A stretch of DNA of 64,000 nucleotides, taken from Viridibacterium sp035456105. Its GTDB lineage: Bacteria; Pseudomonadota; Gammaproteobacteria; Burkholderiales; Rhodocyclaceae. The stretch lies in assembly GCA_035456105.1 (NCBI GenBank), contig DATIDV010000030.1:40814-104813 (forward strand), read 5' to 3'. Under the pieces are notes generated by a model. It made no database searches. It saw nothing but the letters and a program-made list of their open reading frames with translations, and was not told the origin of the DNA. Positions 34,173 through 43,141 of the stretch are shown here, one piece after another; the stretch's first letter is position 1; every line of letters begins with the position of its first letter. Position numbers and translations under genes: made by a program.

Positions 34173-34898
34173 TCAGTGATTGACGAGCACGAAGGTGACG
34201 GCATGGTGCAGACGTCCCGCGACCCGTTGTTTGTTCTGCTGGATCGGGCAGATCCAGTTCTCGAGGATGTTGTCGCGTGCAGACCGGTCAAGGCGCGCGT
34301 AGCCGCTGCTCTTGTCGATATCCACCTTCAAGGGGCGTCCGCGTTCGTCCACCTGGAAGCTCAGTTGCACGGTGCCTTCTTCGGCAAGGGTTTTCGAAGC
34401 TTGCGGATAGCGTGGGTCCGGGTGCTGGGTGCAGTCGACTTCCACATTGAGATTGCGGTCGACCGGTGTGCTCGGCGCTGCGGTCTGTGGCACTGCGGGT
34501 TGCGGTGCAGGGGCAGGTGGCTGTGGTGGGGCAGCGGGCGCCGCCGGGGCCTCGGCGACGGCCGTTGCGGGGGCCTGGATCACGGGCGTTTCCACGGGCT
34601 TGGCTTTCGGCACGGGCACCGGCTTCTGCACCGGGTCAGGCAGTTTTTTGGGCGGCGGCTCTTTTGCCTTGGCCTGTTCGGGCGTGGGTTGCTGGGGCGA
34701 GATCCACTGCACGCTCAGCACCGGCTGCTCGAGACTGAGGGGGGCGCTGAGCTTCATGGCCAGCAAGGCCATGCCGACCAGCGCATGCAGGCCAACCACG
34801 CCGATCAGGGTGGCATAGCGCTGTGGCCAGGGGCTGTGCTCGTGGTGGATGCCCGGCGGGCGCATGGGGAGGGCTGTGCTGCTCATCGCGGTGTGCAT
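34173..34898 (-). CDS. tonB: TonB energy-transducing protein
   Basis: 241 aa. An N-terminal membrane anchor (LIGVVGLHALVGMALLAM) is followed by a long proline/lysine-rich spacer at about 60-150 (PPPKKLPDPVQKPVPVPKAK). The C-terminal TonB domain reads DPRYPQASKTLAEEGTVQLS, FQVDERGRPLKVDI and ends IQQNKQRVAGRLHH. It links ExbBD to the outer-membrane receptor encoded upstream. It is 7 bases from piuC, in the same operon. Confidence 0.93.
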   Translation of the reverse strand: MHTAMSSTALPMRPPGIHHEHSPWPQRYATLIGVVGLHALVGMALLAMKLSAPLSLEQPVLSVQWISPQQPTPEQAKAKEPPPKKLPDPVQKPVPVPKAKPVETPVIQAPATAVAEAPAAPAAPPQPPAPAPQPAVPQTAAPSTPVDRNLNVEVDCTQHPDPRYPQASKTLAEEGTVQLSFQVDERGRPLKVDIDKSSGYARLDRSARDNILENWICPIQQNKQRVAGRLHHAVTFVLVNH

Positions 34899-34905
34899 GC
34901 TTGTG

Positions 34906-35586
34906 TCATAGCTCCGACCACATCCTGAGGAGGTTGTGATAGGTGCCGGTCAGTGAGACGAGGGGCTCGGTATCGCCTTGTTGCTGGCGCAGGGTGGCGA
35001 TGGCGGCGTCCATATTGAACAGCAGCTCACGCTGGGCGTCGTTGCGCACCATGCTCTGGATCCAGAAGAAGCAGGCCTGGCGTTCGCCCTGAGTGACAGG
35101 CGTGACGCGATGCAGGCTGCTCGACGGGTAGAGCACCATGTCGCCAGCGGGCAGCTTGACGCTGTGCTCGCCGAAGGTGTCCTGCACGATGAGTTCGCCG
35201 CCCTCATAGCTGTCCGGGTCGTTGAGGAACAGCGTTGCGGAAATGTCGGTGCGCACATAGCGGCTGCCGTCCGGTACCAGACGTACAGCGTTGTCCACGT
35301 GAGCGCCGAATTTCTCGCCGACACCGTAGCGGTTGAACAGTTGCGGGTAGACGGTACGTGGCAGGCTCGCCGAGAAGAACAGGGCGTGGCGCGACAGGGC
35401 CGTGCCGACGATGTTGCGTGCCTCGGCCATTTGCGGTGCGCTTTCCGGCAACTGGCGATTCTGCTTGGCTTTCGCCGACTGTGTGCCGGCGGTAATGCGC
35501 CCGTCGGCCCAGGGGGCCGCGTCGAGCAGCGCGCGCAAACGCGTCAGCTCATCTTCATTCAGTACGTTTTCGACGTGTATCAGCAT
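34906..35586 (-). CDS. piuC: PKHD-type Fe(II)/2-oxoglutarate hydroxylase PiuC
   Basis: 226 aa from the ATG at 35586 (a TTG three codons earlier is possible; the shorter form equals the typical PiuC length). The iron-binding triad is visible in GAHVDNAVR (H-x-D) and SLHRVTPVTQGERQ (distal His and the 2-oxoglutarate-binding Arg). PiuC-type hydroxylases are usually encoded beside Fiu-type siderophore receptors, as here, and are thought to act in iron-siderophore use. Part of the Fur-regulated operon. Confidence 0.92.
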   Translation of the reverse strand: MLIHVENVLNEDELTRLRALLDAAPWADGRITAGTQSAKAKQNRQLPESAPQMAEARNIVGTALSRHALFFSASLPRTVYPQLFNRYGVGEKFGAHVDNAVRLVPDGSRYVRTDISATLFLNDPDSYEGGELIVQDTFGEHSVKLPAGDMVLYPSSSLHRVTPVTQGERQACFFWIQSMVRNDAQRELLFNMDAAIATLRQQQGDTEPLVSLTGTYHNLLRMWSEL

Positions 35587-35600
35587 GATCTTCAAAAGTG

Positions 35601-35626
35601 GCCATGCCCGCTTGCGCGGGCATGGC
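35601..35626 (-). terminator. Intra-operon hairpin between receptor and piuC
   Basis: GCCATGCCCGC-TTGC-GCGGGCATGGC is a perfect 11-bp stem with a 4-base loop, directly before the piuC start and 18 bases past the receptor stop codon at 35645. The minus-strand T-run after it is weak (CACTTTTG). It probably lowers expression of the downstream genes relative to the receptor. Confidence 0.6.
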
Positions 35627-35644
35627 TACCATTGCGGTGATTTA

Positions 35645-37837
35645 TCAGAACTTGAGTGTAGTTGTGAGCTGCACTGTACGAACTGGACCTGCAACAACAA
35701 AACCGTTGTAAACCGACTGCCAGTAAATCTTGTTGAACAAGTTGTTGATGTTCAACTGCAATTCATAGCGAGGCTGTTCGTACTTGAGCATGGCATCGTA
35801 CTTCACGAAACCGGGCGCGTTGTTGCTCGATCCGTGCGAGAAGTTGCGCTTGGTCTGACCATCTGCACCGAAGCCCGCCTGCCAGTCCGGCACGAAGGTG
35901 TACAACATCCACAGCGCGCCGCTATTGGTCGGCGTGTTAGCTGTGGGGCCGCCCACCGTCAGCTGTGCCGCCGGCGCGTTACCCGCTGCGTCGACGTTGG
36001 ACCACATGTGGGCAAAGTTGAAGAACACTTCGAGCTTCTTCGTGATGAGGCCTGTGGCTTCGATTTCCCAGCCGTCGGTATGACGTTCGCCTGACAGGAG
36101 ATTGCCCGCACCCGGCACGGTTGCGACGTCTGTGCTGCGCTCGTTGTACTTCTTCGAACGGAACAGCGCGGCGCGCAGCGACAGATCGCCCTCGAACATC
36201 TCGTATTTGGCGCCAATCTCGGTGTTGACGGCCTGTTCAGGTGGCGTGTTGGCTGTCGAGGCATCGTACTGATAGAGGTCCCCCGAGGTGCCGTACGAAT
36301 TGCCGTGCGATACGTAATAGGTTTGCGCATCGGTTGGCTGATACATCAGGCCGGTACGGTAGCTCCACAGGTAGTCCTTGCGCTGGAAGCGAACGGCCGT
36401 GCTGTCGGCGCCGCGCTTGTAGTCGCCGGCAAAGCGGTCCCAGCGCGCACCGGCAAGCAACTTCCAGTGCGGCACGAATTCGATCGTGTCCTGGGCGTAG
36501 ACACCTTCGCTGGATGCGCCGAACGAGGTGAAGTTGCTGTTTGTCGCGGTATAAGCCGGGATCGGGTCGTTGGCGTTGGGCGTGCCGACGACCGTGTTGG
36601 GTTTGGCCGGCAGGCCCACAATGCCCCAGCTGTCCGAAGCTTCGTGCGACAGATCGAGACCGGCGAGGGCTTCGTGCTTCATGCCGAAGGCCTCGAAACG
36701 CGAAGTCAGATCGGTCTGGCTGGTGACGGTGTGATCTTCGCCGCCGCGCGGGTTCGGGTTGCTGCGGCGCACGGCGGTTGTTTCCGTGACGGGGCTCGAT
36801 AAAGAGGCGGTCTGCGTGGCCCACAGGCTGCGCTTGTATTCGCCATAGCGCAGTGCCGAACGCAGTTGGGTCTTGTTGTCAAAGCGGTGTACATAGTCGC
36901 CACTGAACACATCAGCAGAGTCCCGCTGGTAGTCGCTCTTCAGGCCGTAGAACTTGTCGGCGGCGATATCCAGTGGGCGACCGCCCACCCACGCATAACC
37001 GAAGTTAGGCGTGTTGTCGTAGTTGAGGTGGTAGTAGCCGACCGTAAATTCGTCTGGCGTACCGATGCCGGTACGGAAGGTGGGCGCAATACCGTAACGC
37101 TTGCTGTCTGCGCCGCTCGGCGTGCCGTCGGCCTTGGTGTACATGGCGTTGAGACGGAAGGCCGAGGTTTCGCCGATGGCCTTGTTCAGATCCACTGCCG
37201 TACGGTAATAGGCGTTGTCACCCACCGTGAAGTCGACCTGGTTCTCGTCAGCGAGGTAGGGCTGTTTGCTGACCTGGTTGATCACGCCACCGGTCGAACC
37301 GCGACCGAACAGCATGGAGGCCGAGCCGCGCAGCACTTCCACGCGCTCAAGGTTGAATACTTCGCGGTTGTACTGGGCAATGTCGCGAATGCCATCGAGG
37401 TATATGTCGCCGTAGGACACATAGCCGCGCAGGTTCAGGTTGTCACCGATACGACCGCCTTCGCCCGCGTTGAAGGACAGGCCGGCGACGTGCGTCAGCG
37501 CGCCGGAGAGCGAGTCGTTCTTGCGGTCGCTGATGAACTTGTCTGTGACGATGGTGATTGACTGCGGAATGTCTTTCGGCGCGGCGTCCATCTTGCCGAT
37601 GCGCGTCGTGTCCGTCCTGTATGAGGTTTCGGAAGCGGGCTTGTCAGTATCGCGCTCACCCTTGACGACTACCGGAGCGACGGTTGGCTCAGCCTTGCCT
37701 GGCGTTGATGTCGCCGGCACTGGTGCGACCACTGCATCTGCAGCGAATGCTGGCGAAACGGCCGATGCGCCTGTCAGCAGCGCCATCAGCATGTGTGACG
37801 GCGCTTTCCCCCGTGGATACTGCGAATGCTTGATCAT
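35645..37837 (-). CDS. fiu: TonB-dependent siderophore receptor, Fiu-like
   Basis: Outer-membrane receptor for ferric catecholate-type siderophores, 730 aa. The frame is open to 37870, but the ATG at 37837 has GGAGAAGAA before it. Signal peptide ends SAVSPAFAAD. A plug domain covers about 70-190 (RIGKMDAAPKDIPQSITIVT, DIYLDGIRDIAQYNRE, VLRGSASMLFGRGSTGGVIN) and a 22-strand barrel follows to the terminal VQLTTTLKF. Two Fur boxes lie upstream. PiuC, TonB, ExbB and ExbD follow in the same direction, giving a complete uptake unit. The Fiu name is by context with piuC; ligand not shown. Confidence 0.88.
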   Translation of the reverse strand: MIKHSQYPRGKAPSHMLMALLTGASAVSPAFAADAVVAPVPATSTPGKAEPTVAPVVVKGERDTDKPASETSYRTDTTRIGKMDAAPKDIPQSITIVTDKFISDRKNDSLSGALTHVAGLSFNAGEGGRIGDNLNLRGYVSYGDIYLDGIRDIAQYNREVFNLERVEVLRGSASMLFGRGSTGGVINQVSKQPYLADENQVDFTVGDNAYYRTAVDLNKAIGETSAFRLNAMYTKADGTPSGADSKRYGIAPTFRTGIGTPDEFTVGYYHLNYDNTPNFGYAWVGGRPLDIAADKFYGLKSDYQRDSADVFSGDYVHRFDNKTQLRSALRYGEYKRSLWATQTASLSSPVTETTAVRRSNPNPRGGEDHTVTSQTDLTSRFEAFGMKHEALAGLDLSHEASDSWGIVGLPAKPNTVVGTPNANDPIPAYTATNSNFTSFGASSEGVYAQDTIEFVPHWKLLAGARWDRFAGDYKRGADSTAVRFQRKDYLWSYRTGLMYQPTDAQTYYVSHGNSYGTSGDLYQYDASTANTPPEQAVNTEIGAKYEMFEGDLSLRAALFRSKKYNERSTDVATVPGAGNLLSGERHTDGWEIEATGLITKKLEVFFNFAHMWSNVDAAGNAPAAQLTVGGPTANTPTNSGALWMLYTFVPDWQAGFGADGQTKRNFSHGSSNNAPGFVKYDAMLKYEQPRYELQLNINNLFNKIYWQSVYNGFVVAGPVRTVQLTTTLKF

Positions 37838-37915
37838 TTCTTCTCCGCTTAACGAATCTAATGCCGACACTTGCAGCGGTGACCCGCCATTCTCATCGAC
37901 ACGCTCAAATTGTTT

Positions 37916-37930
37916 TGCGAATTATTCTCA
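37916..37930 (-). promoter_or_regulatory. Predicted Fur box 1 of the receptor operon
   Basis: TGCGAAT-T-ATTCTCA, a 7-1-7 palindrome with one mismatch, 79 bases upstream of the receptor start. Confidence 0.8.
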
Positions 37931-37949
37931 TTTGACTGATCTATGTCAA

Positions 37950-37964
37950 CGCGAATTGTTCGCA
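37950..37964 (-). promoter_or_regulatory. Predicted Fur box 2 of the receptor operon
   Basis: CGCGAATTGTTCGCA, a near palindrome 20 bases beyond box 1. Two spaced boxes suggest cooperative Fur binding and strong iron repression. Confidence 0.65.
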
Positions 37965-38331
37965 TTTGCAAATTTGGGCAATGCCAAGGGAAGAAGATGG
38001 CCATTGCTTTGTGATGCAAGGCAAGGCTTTTAAATCATCGGCTTAGAAGCTTTGAGGGCGAAAGCCCGTGGAGAATGTCGTGTGCCTTCGCACTGAATGG
38101 GTCTTGAGGTTGTGCGAAATTGTGTGCGTTCGTAAGGCAAGCCTATCGGCAATAAACGCCTGATTTTTGCTGTAACGCCAAAGCTTTTCAGGGTTTTCAC
38201 CAATTCTGATTTGGGTATCGGAAGCGATGCAAAGAGCATTAGAAAATTATCAAGCATCTCCCTATGATCGGCCCACCGCGTCGTGTACGACGCAGGATGC
38301 GTAGCGATGTGATCACCATAAGGAGATGACC

Positions 38332-39414
38332 GTGAAACGATCTGGAACCACTTTCAAAGCGTTTGCAGCCAGCCTGCTGCTGTGCGCGGGGGCAGCACTC
38401 GGCGTATCGACAGCCCAGGCGCAGGACAAGGGGCTCGTCGGCGTGTCGATGCCGACCAAGAGTTCGACGCGCTGGATCAGTGACGGCAACAGCATGGTCG
38501 CGGCGCTTGCGGCGAAGGGCTACAAGGCCGACCTGCAATACGCCGACGACGATATCCCCAACCAACTGGCGCAGGTCGAGAACATGATCACCAAGGGCGC
38601 CAAGGTGCTCGTTATTGCGGCCATCGACGGCACGACACTTTCCAACGCCTTGCAGAAGGCGGCGGACAAGGGCATCAAGGTCGTGGCGTATGACCGGCTC
38701 ATCGTTGGCAGCAAGAATGTCGATTACTACGCCACTTTCGACAACTTCCAGGTCGGTGTATTGCAGGCCCAGTCGCTGGAAAAAGCGCTGGGGCTGAAAG
38801 AGGGCAAGGGGCCGTTCAACATCGAACTGTTCGGCGGCTCGGCCGATGACAACAATGCTTTCTTTTTCTATGACGGTGCCATGTCGGTGCTCCAGCCCTA
38901 TATCGACAAGGGCAAGCTCGTCGTGCAGAGCAAGCAGCTCGGGATGAACAAGGTGTCGACCCTGCGCTGGGATGGCGCGGTCGCGCAGGCGCGCATGGAG
39001 AACCTGCTCAGCGCCTATTACGGCAAAGCCCGCGTGGATGCGGTGCTGTCACCTTATGACGGCCTGAGCATCGGCATTCTCTCGGCGTTAAAGGGTGTGG
39101 GCTACGGCTCAGCATCGCAACCCATGCCTTATGTCAGCGGCCAGGATGCCGAGGTGCCCTCGGTCAAGTCCATCCTCCGTAAGGAGCAGTACTCGACCAT
39201 CTTCAAGGACACGCGTGAGCTGGCCAAGGTCACCGCCGACATGGTCGACGCCATGCTCAGTGGCAAGAAGGTGGAGATCAACGACACCAAGACCTACAAC
39301 AACAAGGTCAAGGTCGTGCCTTCATATCTGCTGAAACCGGTCAGTGTCGATCTGTCCAATTACAAGCAGGTGCTGATTGGCAGCGGCTACATCAAGGAAG
39401 AGCAATTGAAATAA
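38332..39414 (+). CDS. chvE: ChvE-type sugar-binding periplasmic protein
   Basis: Periplasmic component of a multiple-monosaccharide ABC transporter, 360 aa. I chose GTG at 38332 because AAGGAG lies 7 bases before it; the ATG at 38326 is too close to that site. Signal peptide ends STAQAQD. The mature protein matches Agrobacterium ChvE along its length (SMPTKSSTRWISDGNSMV, LQYADDDIPNQLAQVENMIT, VAYDRLIVGS, NAFFFYDGAMSVLQPYID, SGQDAEVPSVKS). ChvE binds galactose, glucose, arabinose and uronic acids, and in Agrobacterium also signals to chemotaxis and virulence systems. With gguA and gguB it forms an importer suited to pectin-derived sugars. Confidence 0.93.
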   Translation: MKRSGTTFKAFAASLLLCAGAALGVSTAQAQDKGLVGVSMPTKSSTRWISDGNSMVAALAAKGYKADLQYADDDIPNQLAQVENMITKGAKVLVIAAIDGTTLSNALQKAADKGIKVVAYDRLIVGSKNVDYYATFDNFQVGVLQAQSLEKALGLKEGKGPFNIELFGGSADDNNAFFFYDGAMSVLQPYIDKGKLVVQSKQLGMNKVSTLRWDGAVAQARMENLLSAYYGKARVDAVLSPYDGLSIGILSALKGVGYGSASQPMPYVSGQDAEVPSVKSILRKEQYSTIFKDTRELAKVTADMVDAMLSGKKVEINDTKTYNNKVKVVPSYLLKPVSVDLSNYKQVLIGSGYIKEEQLK

Positions 39415-39482
39415 GGTCCTCGGCGGCGCCGGGTTCGCCCGGTTCCGCCCGCTTCACAGCGCATTACGCAGCAGGGAACAGC

Positions 39483-41024
39483 ATGGCGGAAGCAATTCTC
39501 GAAATGCGCGGCATGAAGAAGTCCTTTCATGCGGTCAAAGCGCTCAGCGACGTCAATCTTTCCGTGAGACCGGGCGAGATCCACGCCATCGTCGGCGAGA
39601 ACGGTGCCGGCAAGTCCACGCTCATGAAAGTCCTGAGTGGCGTCTACCCTTACGGCGAATACGAGGGAGAGATTCGATTTCTCGGGCAGGAGTGCCACTT
39701 CAAGGGTATTGCCGACAGCGAGCATCTGGGCATCATCATCATTCACCAGGAGCTGGCGTTGGTGCCGCTGCTGTCCATCTCCGAAAACATCTTTCTCGGC
39801 AACGAGCAGGCGCGTCACGGGGTCATCGACTGGAATGCTTCGCATCTCAAAACACGCGCCTTGCTCGACAAGGTGGGTCTGAAGGAATTGCCCGGCACGC
39901 TGGTGACCCAGCTTGGCGTGGGCAAGCAGCAATTGGTGGAGATCGCCAAGGCGCTATCGAAGGAAGTCAAGCTGCTCATACTCGACGAGCCGACGGCCAG
40001 CTTGAATGAGACCGATAGCGACGCCTTGATGAACTTGTTGCTCGAGCTCAAGCGGCAGGGCATCACCTGCATCCTGATCTCGCACAAGCTCAACGAGATT
40101 TCCCGGGTGGCCGATTCGATCACCATTCTGAGGGACGGCGCCACGGTCGCCAGTCTCGACTGCAGTGCCGGCGCGGTCGGTGAAGACATCGTTATCAGAC
40201 ACATGGTCGGTCGCGAAATGGCCGATCGCTATCCGCCGCGAACGCCCGCTATCGGCGAGACCGTATTCGAGGTGAAGAACTGGAAGGTGCATCACGAAAC
40301 CCACGCGGAGCGCGAGATCATCAAGGGCGTGGATCTGCATGTGAAGCGCGGCGAAATCGTTGGCATCGCAGGTTTGATGGGGGCAGGGCGGACCGAGCTG
40401 GCCATGAGCATTTTCGGTCGCAGCTATGGTCAGCGCATCAGCGGGCAGGTCTTCATGCATGGCAAGGAGATCGACACGCGCACGACGCGCAAGGCCATCG
40501 ATCATGGCATTGCCTATGTGACCGAAGATCGCAAGGGCTGTGGGCTGGTGCTGGAGGAGTGCATTGCGTGGAATACGACGCTTGCCAACCTGCGAGCCAT
40601 CGCGCACCACGAGGTTGTCGACGAGGCGCGTGAATTCAGCGCCGCCAGCGAGTTCCGGCGCAAGCTCAACGTGCGCAGCCAGAACGTGTATGAACGCGCC
40701 GTCAATCTCTCCGGCGGCAATCAGCAGAAGGTGGTGCTCAGCAAGTGGCTGTTTTCGCGGCCGGAGGTATTGATCCTCGACGAGCCCACCCGCGGTATCG
40801 ATGTCGGTGCCAAGTACGAGATCTACAGCATCATCGCGCAGCTTGCAGCCGAAGGCCGATGCGTGCTGATGATCTCATCGGAGATGCCCGAACTGCTCGG
40901 CATGTGCGACCGCATCTACGTGCTCAATGCAGGCCGTTTCGTCGCCGAGTTTCCAGCTGCCGAAGCCTCCCAGGAAAAAATCATGCGTGCCATCGTGACT
41001 TCAGGAGCCAATGACAATGCATAG
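39483..41024 (+). CDS. gguA: Sugar ABC transporter ATPase GguA (MmsA)
   Basis: Double ATPase of a carbohydrate uptake (CUT2) transporter, 513 aa. First cassette: Walker A VGENGAGKST, Walker B LLILDEPTASLNE. Second cassette: GLMGAGRTELAM in place of a normal Walker A, signature LSGGNQQKVVLSKWL and LILDEPTRGIDVG. A degenerate second Walker A is usual for this family. Starts 68 bases after chvE and overlaps gguB by 14 bases. Confidence 0.94.
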   Translation: MAEAILEMRGMKKSFHAVKALSDVNLSVRPGEIHAIVGENGAGKSTLMKVLSGVYPYGEYEGEIRFLGQECHFKGIADSEHLGIIIIHQELALVPLLSISENIFLGNEQARHGVIDWNASHLKTRALLDKVGLKELPGTLVTQLGVGKQQLVEIAKALSKEVKLLILDEPTASLNETDSDALMNLLLELKRQGITCILISHKLNEISRVADSITILRDGATVASLDCSAGAVGEDIVIRHMVGREMADRYPPRTPAIGETVFEVKNWKVHHETHAEREIIKGVDLHVKRGEIVGIAGLMGAGRTELAMSIFGRSYGQRISGQVFMHGKEIDTRTTRKAIDHGIAYVTEDRKGCGLVLEECIAWNTTLANLRAIAHHEVVDEAREFSAASEFRRKLNVRSQNVYERAVNLSGGNQQKVVLSKWLFSRPEVLILDEPTRGIDVGAKYEIYSIIAQLAAEGRCVLMISSEMPELLGMCDRIYVLNAGRFVAEFPAAEASQEKIMRAIVTSGANDNA

Positions 41025-42240
41025 CGAATCGCACGGCCCGCTCTCCGCAGTCTCCGCGGCAACCGAAAAAGAGCTGGCGGCGCGTCTGGATCACGCACAA
41101 TTCCTGAAGAACAATCTGCGCGAATACGGCTTGCTGATCTCGCTGGTCGTGATCATGGGATTCTTCGAGGTCATGACGGACGGCACCCTGCTCCAGCCGC
41201 TCAACCTGACCAACCTCGTGCTGCAGAACAGCTACATCATCGTCATGGCGCTGGGCATGCTGCTGGTCATCGTTGCCGGCCATATCGATCTTTCCGTCGG
41301 CTCAGTCAGTGGTTTCATCGGCGCCGTGGCCGCAGTGTTGATGGTCGAATACCATGTGCATTTCCTTCTCGCCGGCCTGATCTGTCTCGTCGGCGGCGGC
41401 GTGATCGGGGCGGCGCAGGGGTACTGGGTGGCGTATCACAAGGTGCCCGCCTTCATCGTCACCTTGGCCGGCATGCTCGTGTTCAAGGGGCTTGCACTGG
41501 CTGTGCTGCAGGGCTCGTCGGTCGGTCCGTTTCCACCGGAATTCCAGCTGCTCAGCACGGGCTTCATTCCCGATCCGTTTGGCGGAGAGAGCCTGCGCAT
41601 CACCTCGTTCATTCTGGGCCTTGCAATGGCGCTGGCCTTGGTCATCAGCAAGCTGCGTGGGCACGCCGATCGCACGAAGCACGGCATGGAAACCGAGCCG
41701 CGCGCGCTCTTCATCATCAAGATCGCCGCCTTCGCTGCCATGATCACCGCCTTCAGCTATCTGCTTTCCACCTATCGCGGCCTGCCGAACGTGCTGATCG
41801 TGATGCTGGTGCTGATCGCGGCGTATGACTTCGTGACGATCAGGACGACCGTGGGGCGGCGCATCTACGCGCTCGGCGGCAACGAGAAAGCGGCGCGCCT
41901 CTCGGGCATCAATACCGAGCGGCTGAGCTTTCTCACCTTCGTCAACATGGGCGTGCTGGCCGCGCTGGCCGGCCTGATCTTCGCTGCCCGCCTCAATACG
42001 GCGACACCGAAGGCCGGCGTCGGGTTCGAGCTGGATGTGATCGCCGCCTGCTTCATCGGCGGGGCCTCGGCCTCCGGCGGTGTCGGCCGCGTGCTCGGCG
42101 CCGTGATCGGCGCCTTCATCATGGGCGTGATGAACAATGGCATGTCCATCATGGGCATCGGCATCGACTACCAGCAGGTCATCAAAGGCCTGGTATTGCT
42201 CGCCGCTGTTTGCCTGGACGTGTACAACAAGAAAAAATAA
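41011..42240 (+). CDS. gguB: Sugar ABC transporter permease GguB (MmsB)
   Basis: Membrane subunit of the ChvE-linked transporter, 409 aa, long for the family because of an inserted loop around residues 215-235 typical of the multiple-sugar subgroup. About ten membrane segments; the RbsC/XylH-type motifs VIVAGHIDLSVGSVSGFIGA and ALGGNEKAARLSGINTER are visible. Start overlaps gguA. Confidence 0.94.
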   Translation: MTMHSESHGPLSAVSAATEKELAARLDHAQFLKNNLREYGLLISLVVIMGFFEVMTDGTLLQPLNLTNLVLQNSYIIVMALGMLLVIVAGHIDLSVGSVSGFIGAVAAVLMVEYHVHFLLAGLICLVGGGVIGAAQGYWVAYHKVPAFIVTLAGMLVFKGLALAVLQGSSVGPFPPEFQLLSTGFIPDPFGGESLRITSFILGLAMALALVISKLRGHADRTKHGMETEPRALFIIKIAAFAAMITAFSYLLSTYRGLPNVLIVMLVLIAAYDFVTIRTTVGRRIYALGGNEKAARLSGINTERLSFLTFVNMGVLAALAGLIFAARLNTATPKAGVGFELDVIAACFIGGASASGGVGRVLGAVIGAFIMGVMNNGMSIMGIGIDYQQVIKGLVLLAAVCLDVYNKKK

Positions 42241-42364
42241 GAACCCGCAATCAAACGGGCTGCGCGCACTGCTGGCGTTCTTGGCTCACTCGCCGTGCTC
42301 TAGCACTGCTCTGTGCGAGCCGCCTGGCCAGCCGCGCGCTCGCTCCATTTTCTTACGGGTTCTA

Positions 42365-43141
42365 CTACATCGCCGAAGCCTGCCCACGGTGCGCCCAGCG
42401 CGTCAGCTTCCGCTCAAGCAAGGCAAACAACTCGTAGGTGATGACGCCCATGGCGCCGATCACGATCAGCCCGGCGAATACCAGCGGCATGTTCATTGAT
42501 GAGCTGGCACTCATCATCAGATAGCCGATGCCGAGGTTCGACGCGACGGTCTCGGAGATCACCGAGCCGACGAAGGCCAGGGTGATAGCGACCTTCAGCG
42601 AAGCAAAGAAGTAGGGCAGCGAACGCGGAATGCCCACCTTGCGCAGGATGTCGAGTCGCGAGGCGCCGAGCGAGCGCGGCACGTCTTCCAGTTCAGGCTC
42701 CAGCGTCGACAGACCCGCCGCGACATTCACGACGACCGGGAAAAACGAGATGAGGAAGGCGGTGACGATCGCGGGAATCGTGCCGATGCCGAACCACACC
42801 ACCAGTACCGGCACGAAAGCCACTTTCGGGATGCTGTTGAAGCCGACCATCAGCGGGTAGAGCGCCTTGTACACGATGGGCGAGGAGCCGACGATCATGC
42901 CCAGCACGGCGCCGACGATCACCGCAATCGCAAAGCCCGCCAGCGTGGTCATCAGCGTGTGCAAGGCGTGCATCATGATCGGATCGGCCAGCTCCTTGCC
43001 GACCTTCCACACCAGGCTAGGGGAGGGGAACAGGAAGGGCTTGATGTCGAAGCCGCGGCAGATGATCTCCCAGCAGATCACCACGAATATCGTCAGCAGC
43101 CAGGGCGACAGGCGCGAGATGGTTTTGGATTTCAGCTTCAT
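42365..43141 (-). CDS. ABC transporter permease, SsuC/TauC type
   Basis: 258 aa from ATG 43141; the frame runs on to 43510 but that part is the shadow of the ATPase gene. Six membrane segments and the permease-ATPase contact loop (EPELEDVPRSLGASRLDILRK, written in full in the gene at about residue 160-180). The 4-base overlap with the ATPase gene shows coupling. First transporter of the accessory block; substrate unknown (sulfonate, taurine, pyrimidine and similar small molecules are transported by this family). Confidence 0.85.
   Translation of the reverse strand: MKLKSKTISRLSPWLLTIFVVICWEIICRGFDIKPFLFPSPSLVWKVGKELADPIMMHALHTLMTTLAGFAIAVIVGAVLGMIVGSSPIVYKALYPLMVGFNSIPKVAFVPVLVVWFGIGTIPAIVTAFLISFFPVVVNVAAGLSTLEPELEDVPRSLGASRLDILRKVGIPRSLPYFFASLKVAITLAFVGSVISETVASNLGIGYLMMSASSSMNMPLVFAGLIVIGAMGVITYELFALLERKLTRWAHRGQASAM

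Larger units (their letters stand above)
37838..38331. other. Divergent intergenic region receptor / chvE
   Basis: 494 bases. The left part carries the two Fur boxes; the right part must carry the chvE promoter, but I cannot name an operator for it. A 75-aa frame at 38030-38257 has no support. The AAGGAG ribosome binding site of chvE is at 38319-38325. Confidence 0.5.
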
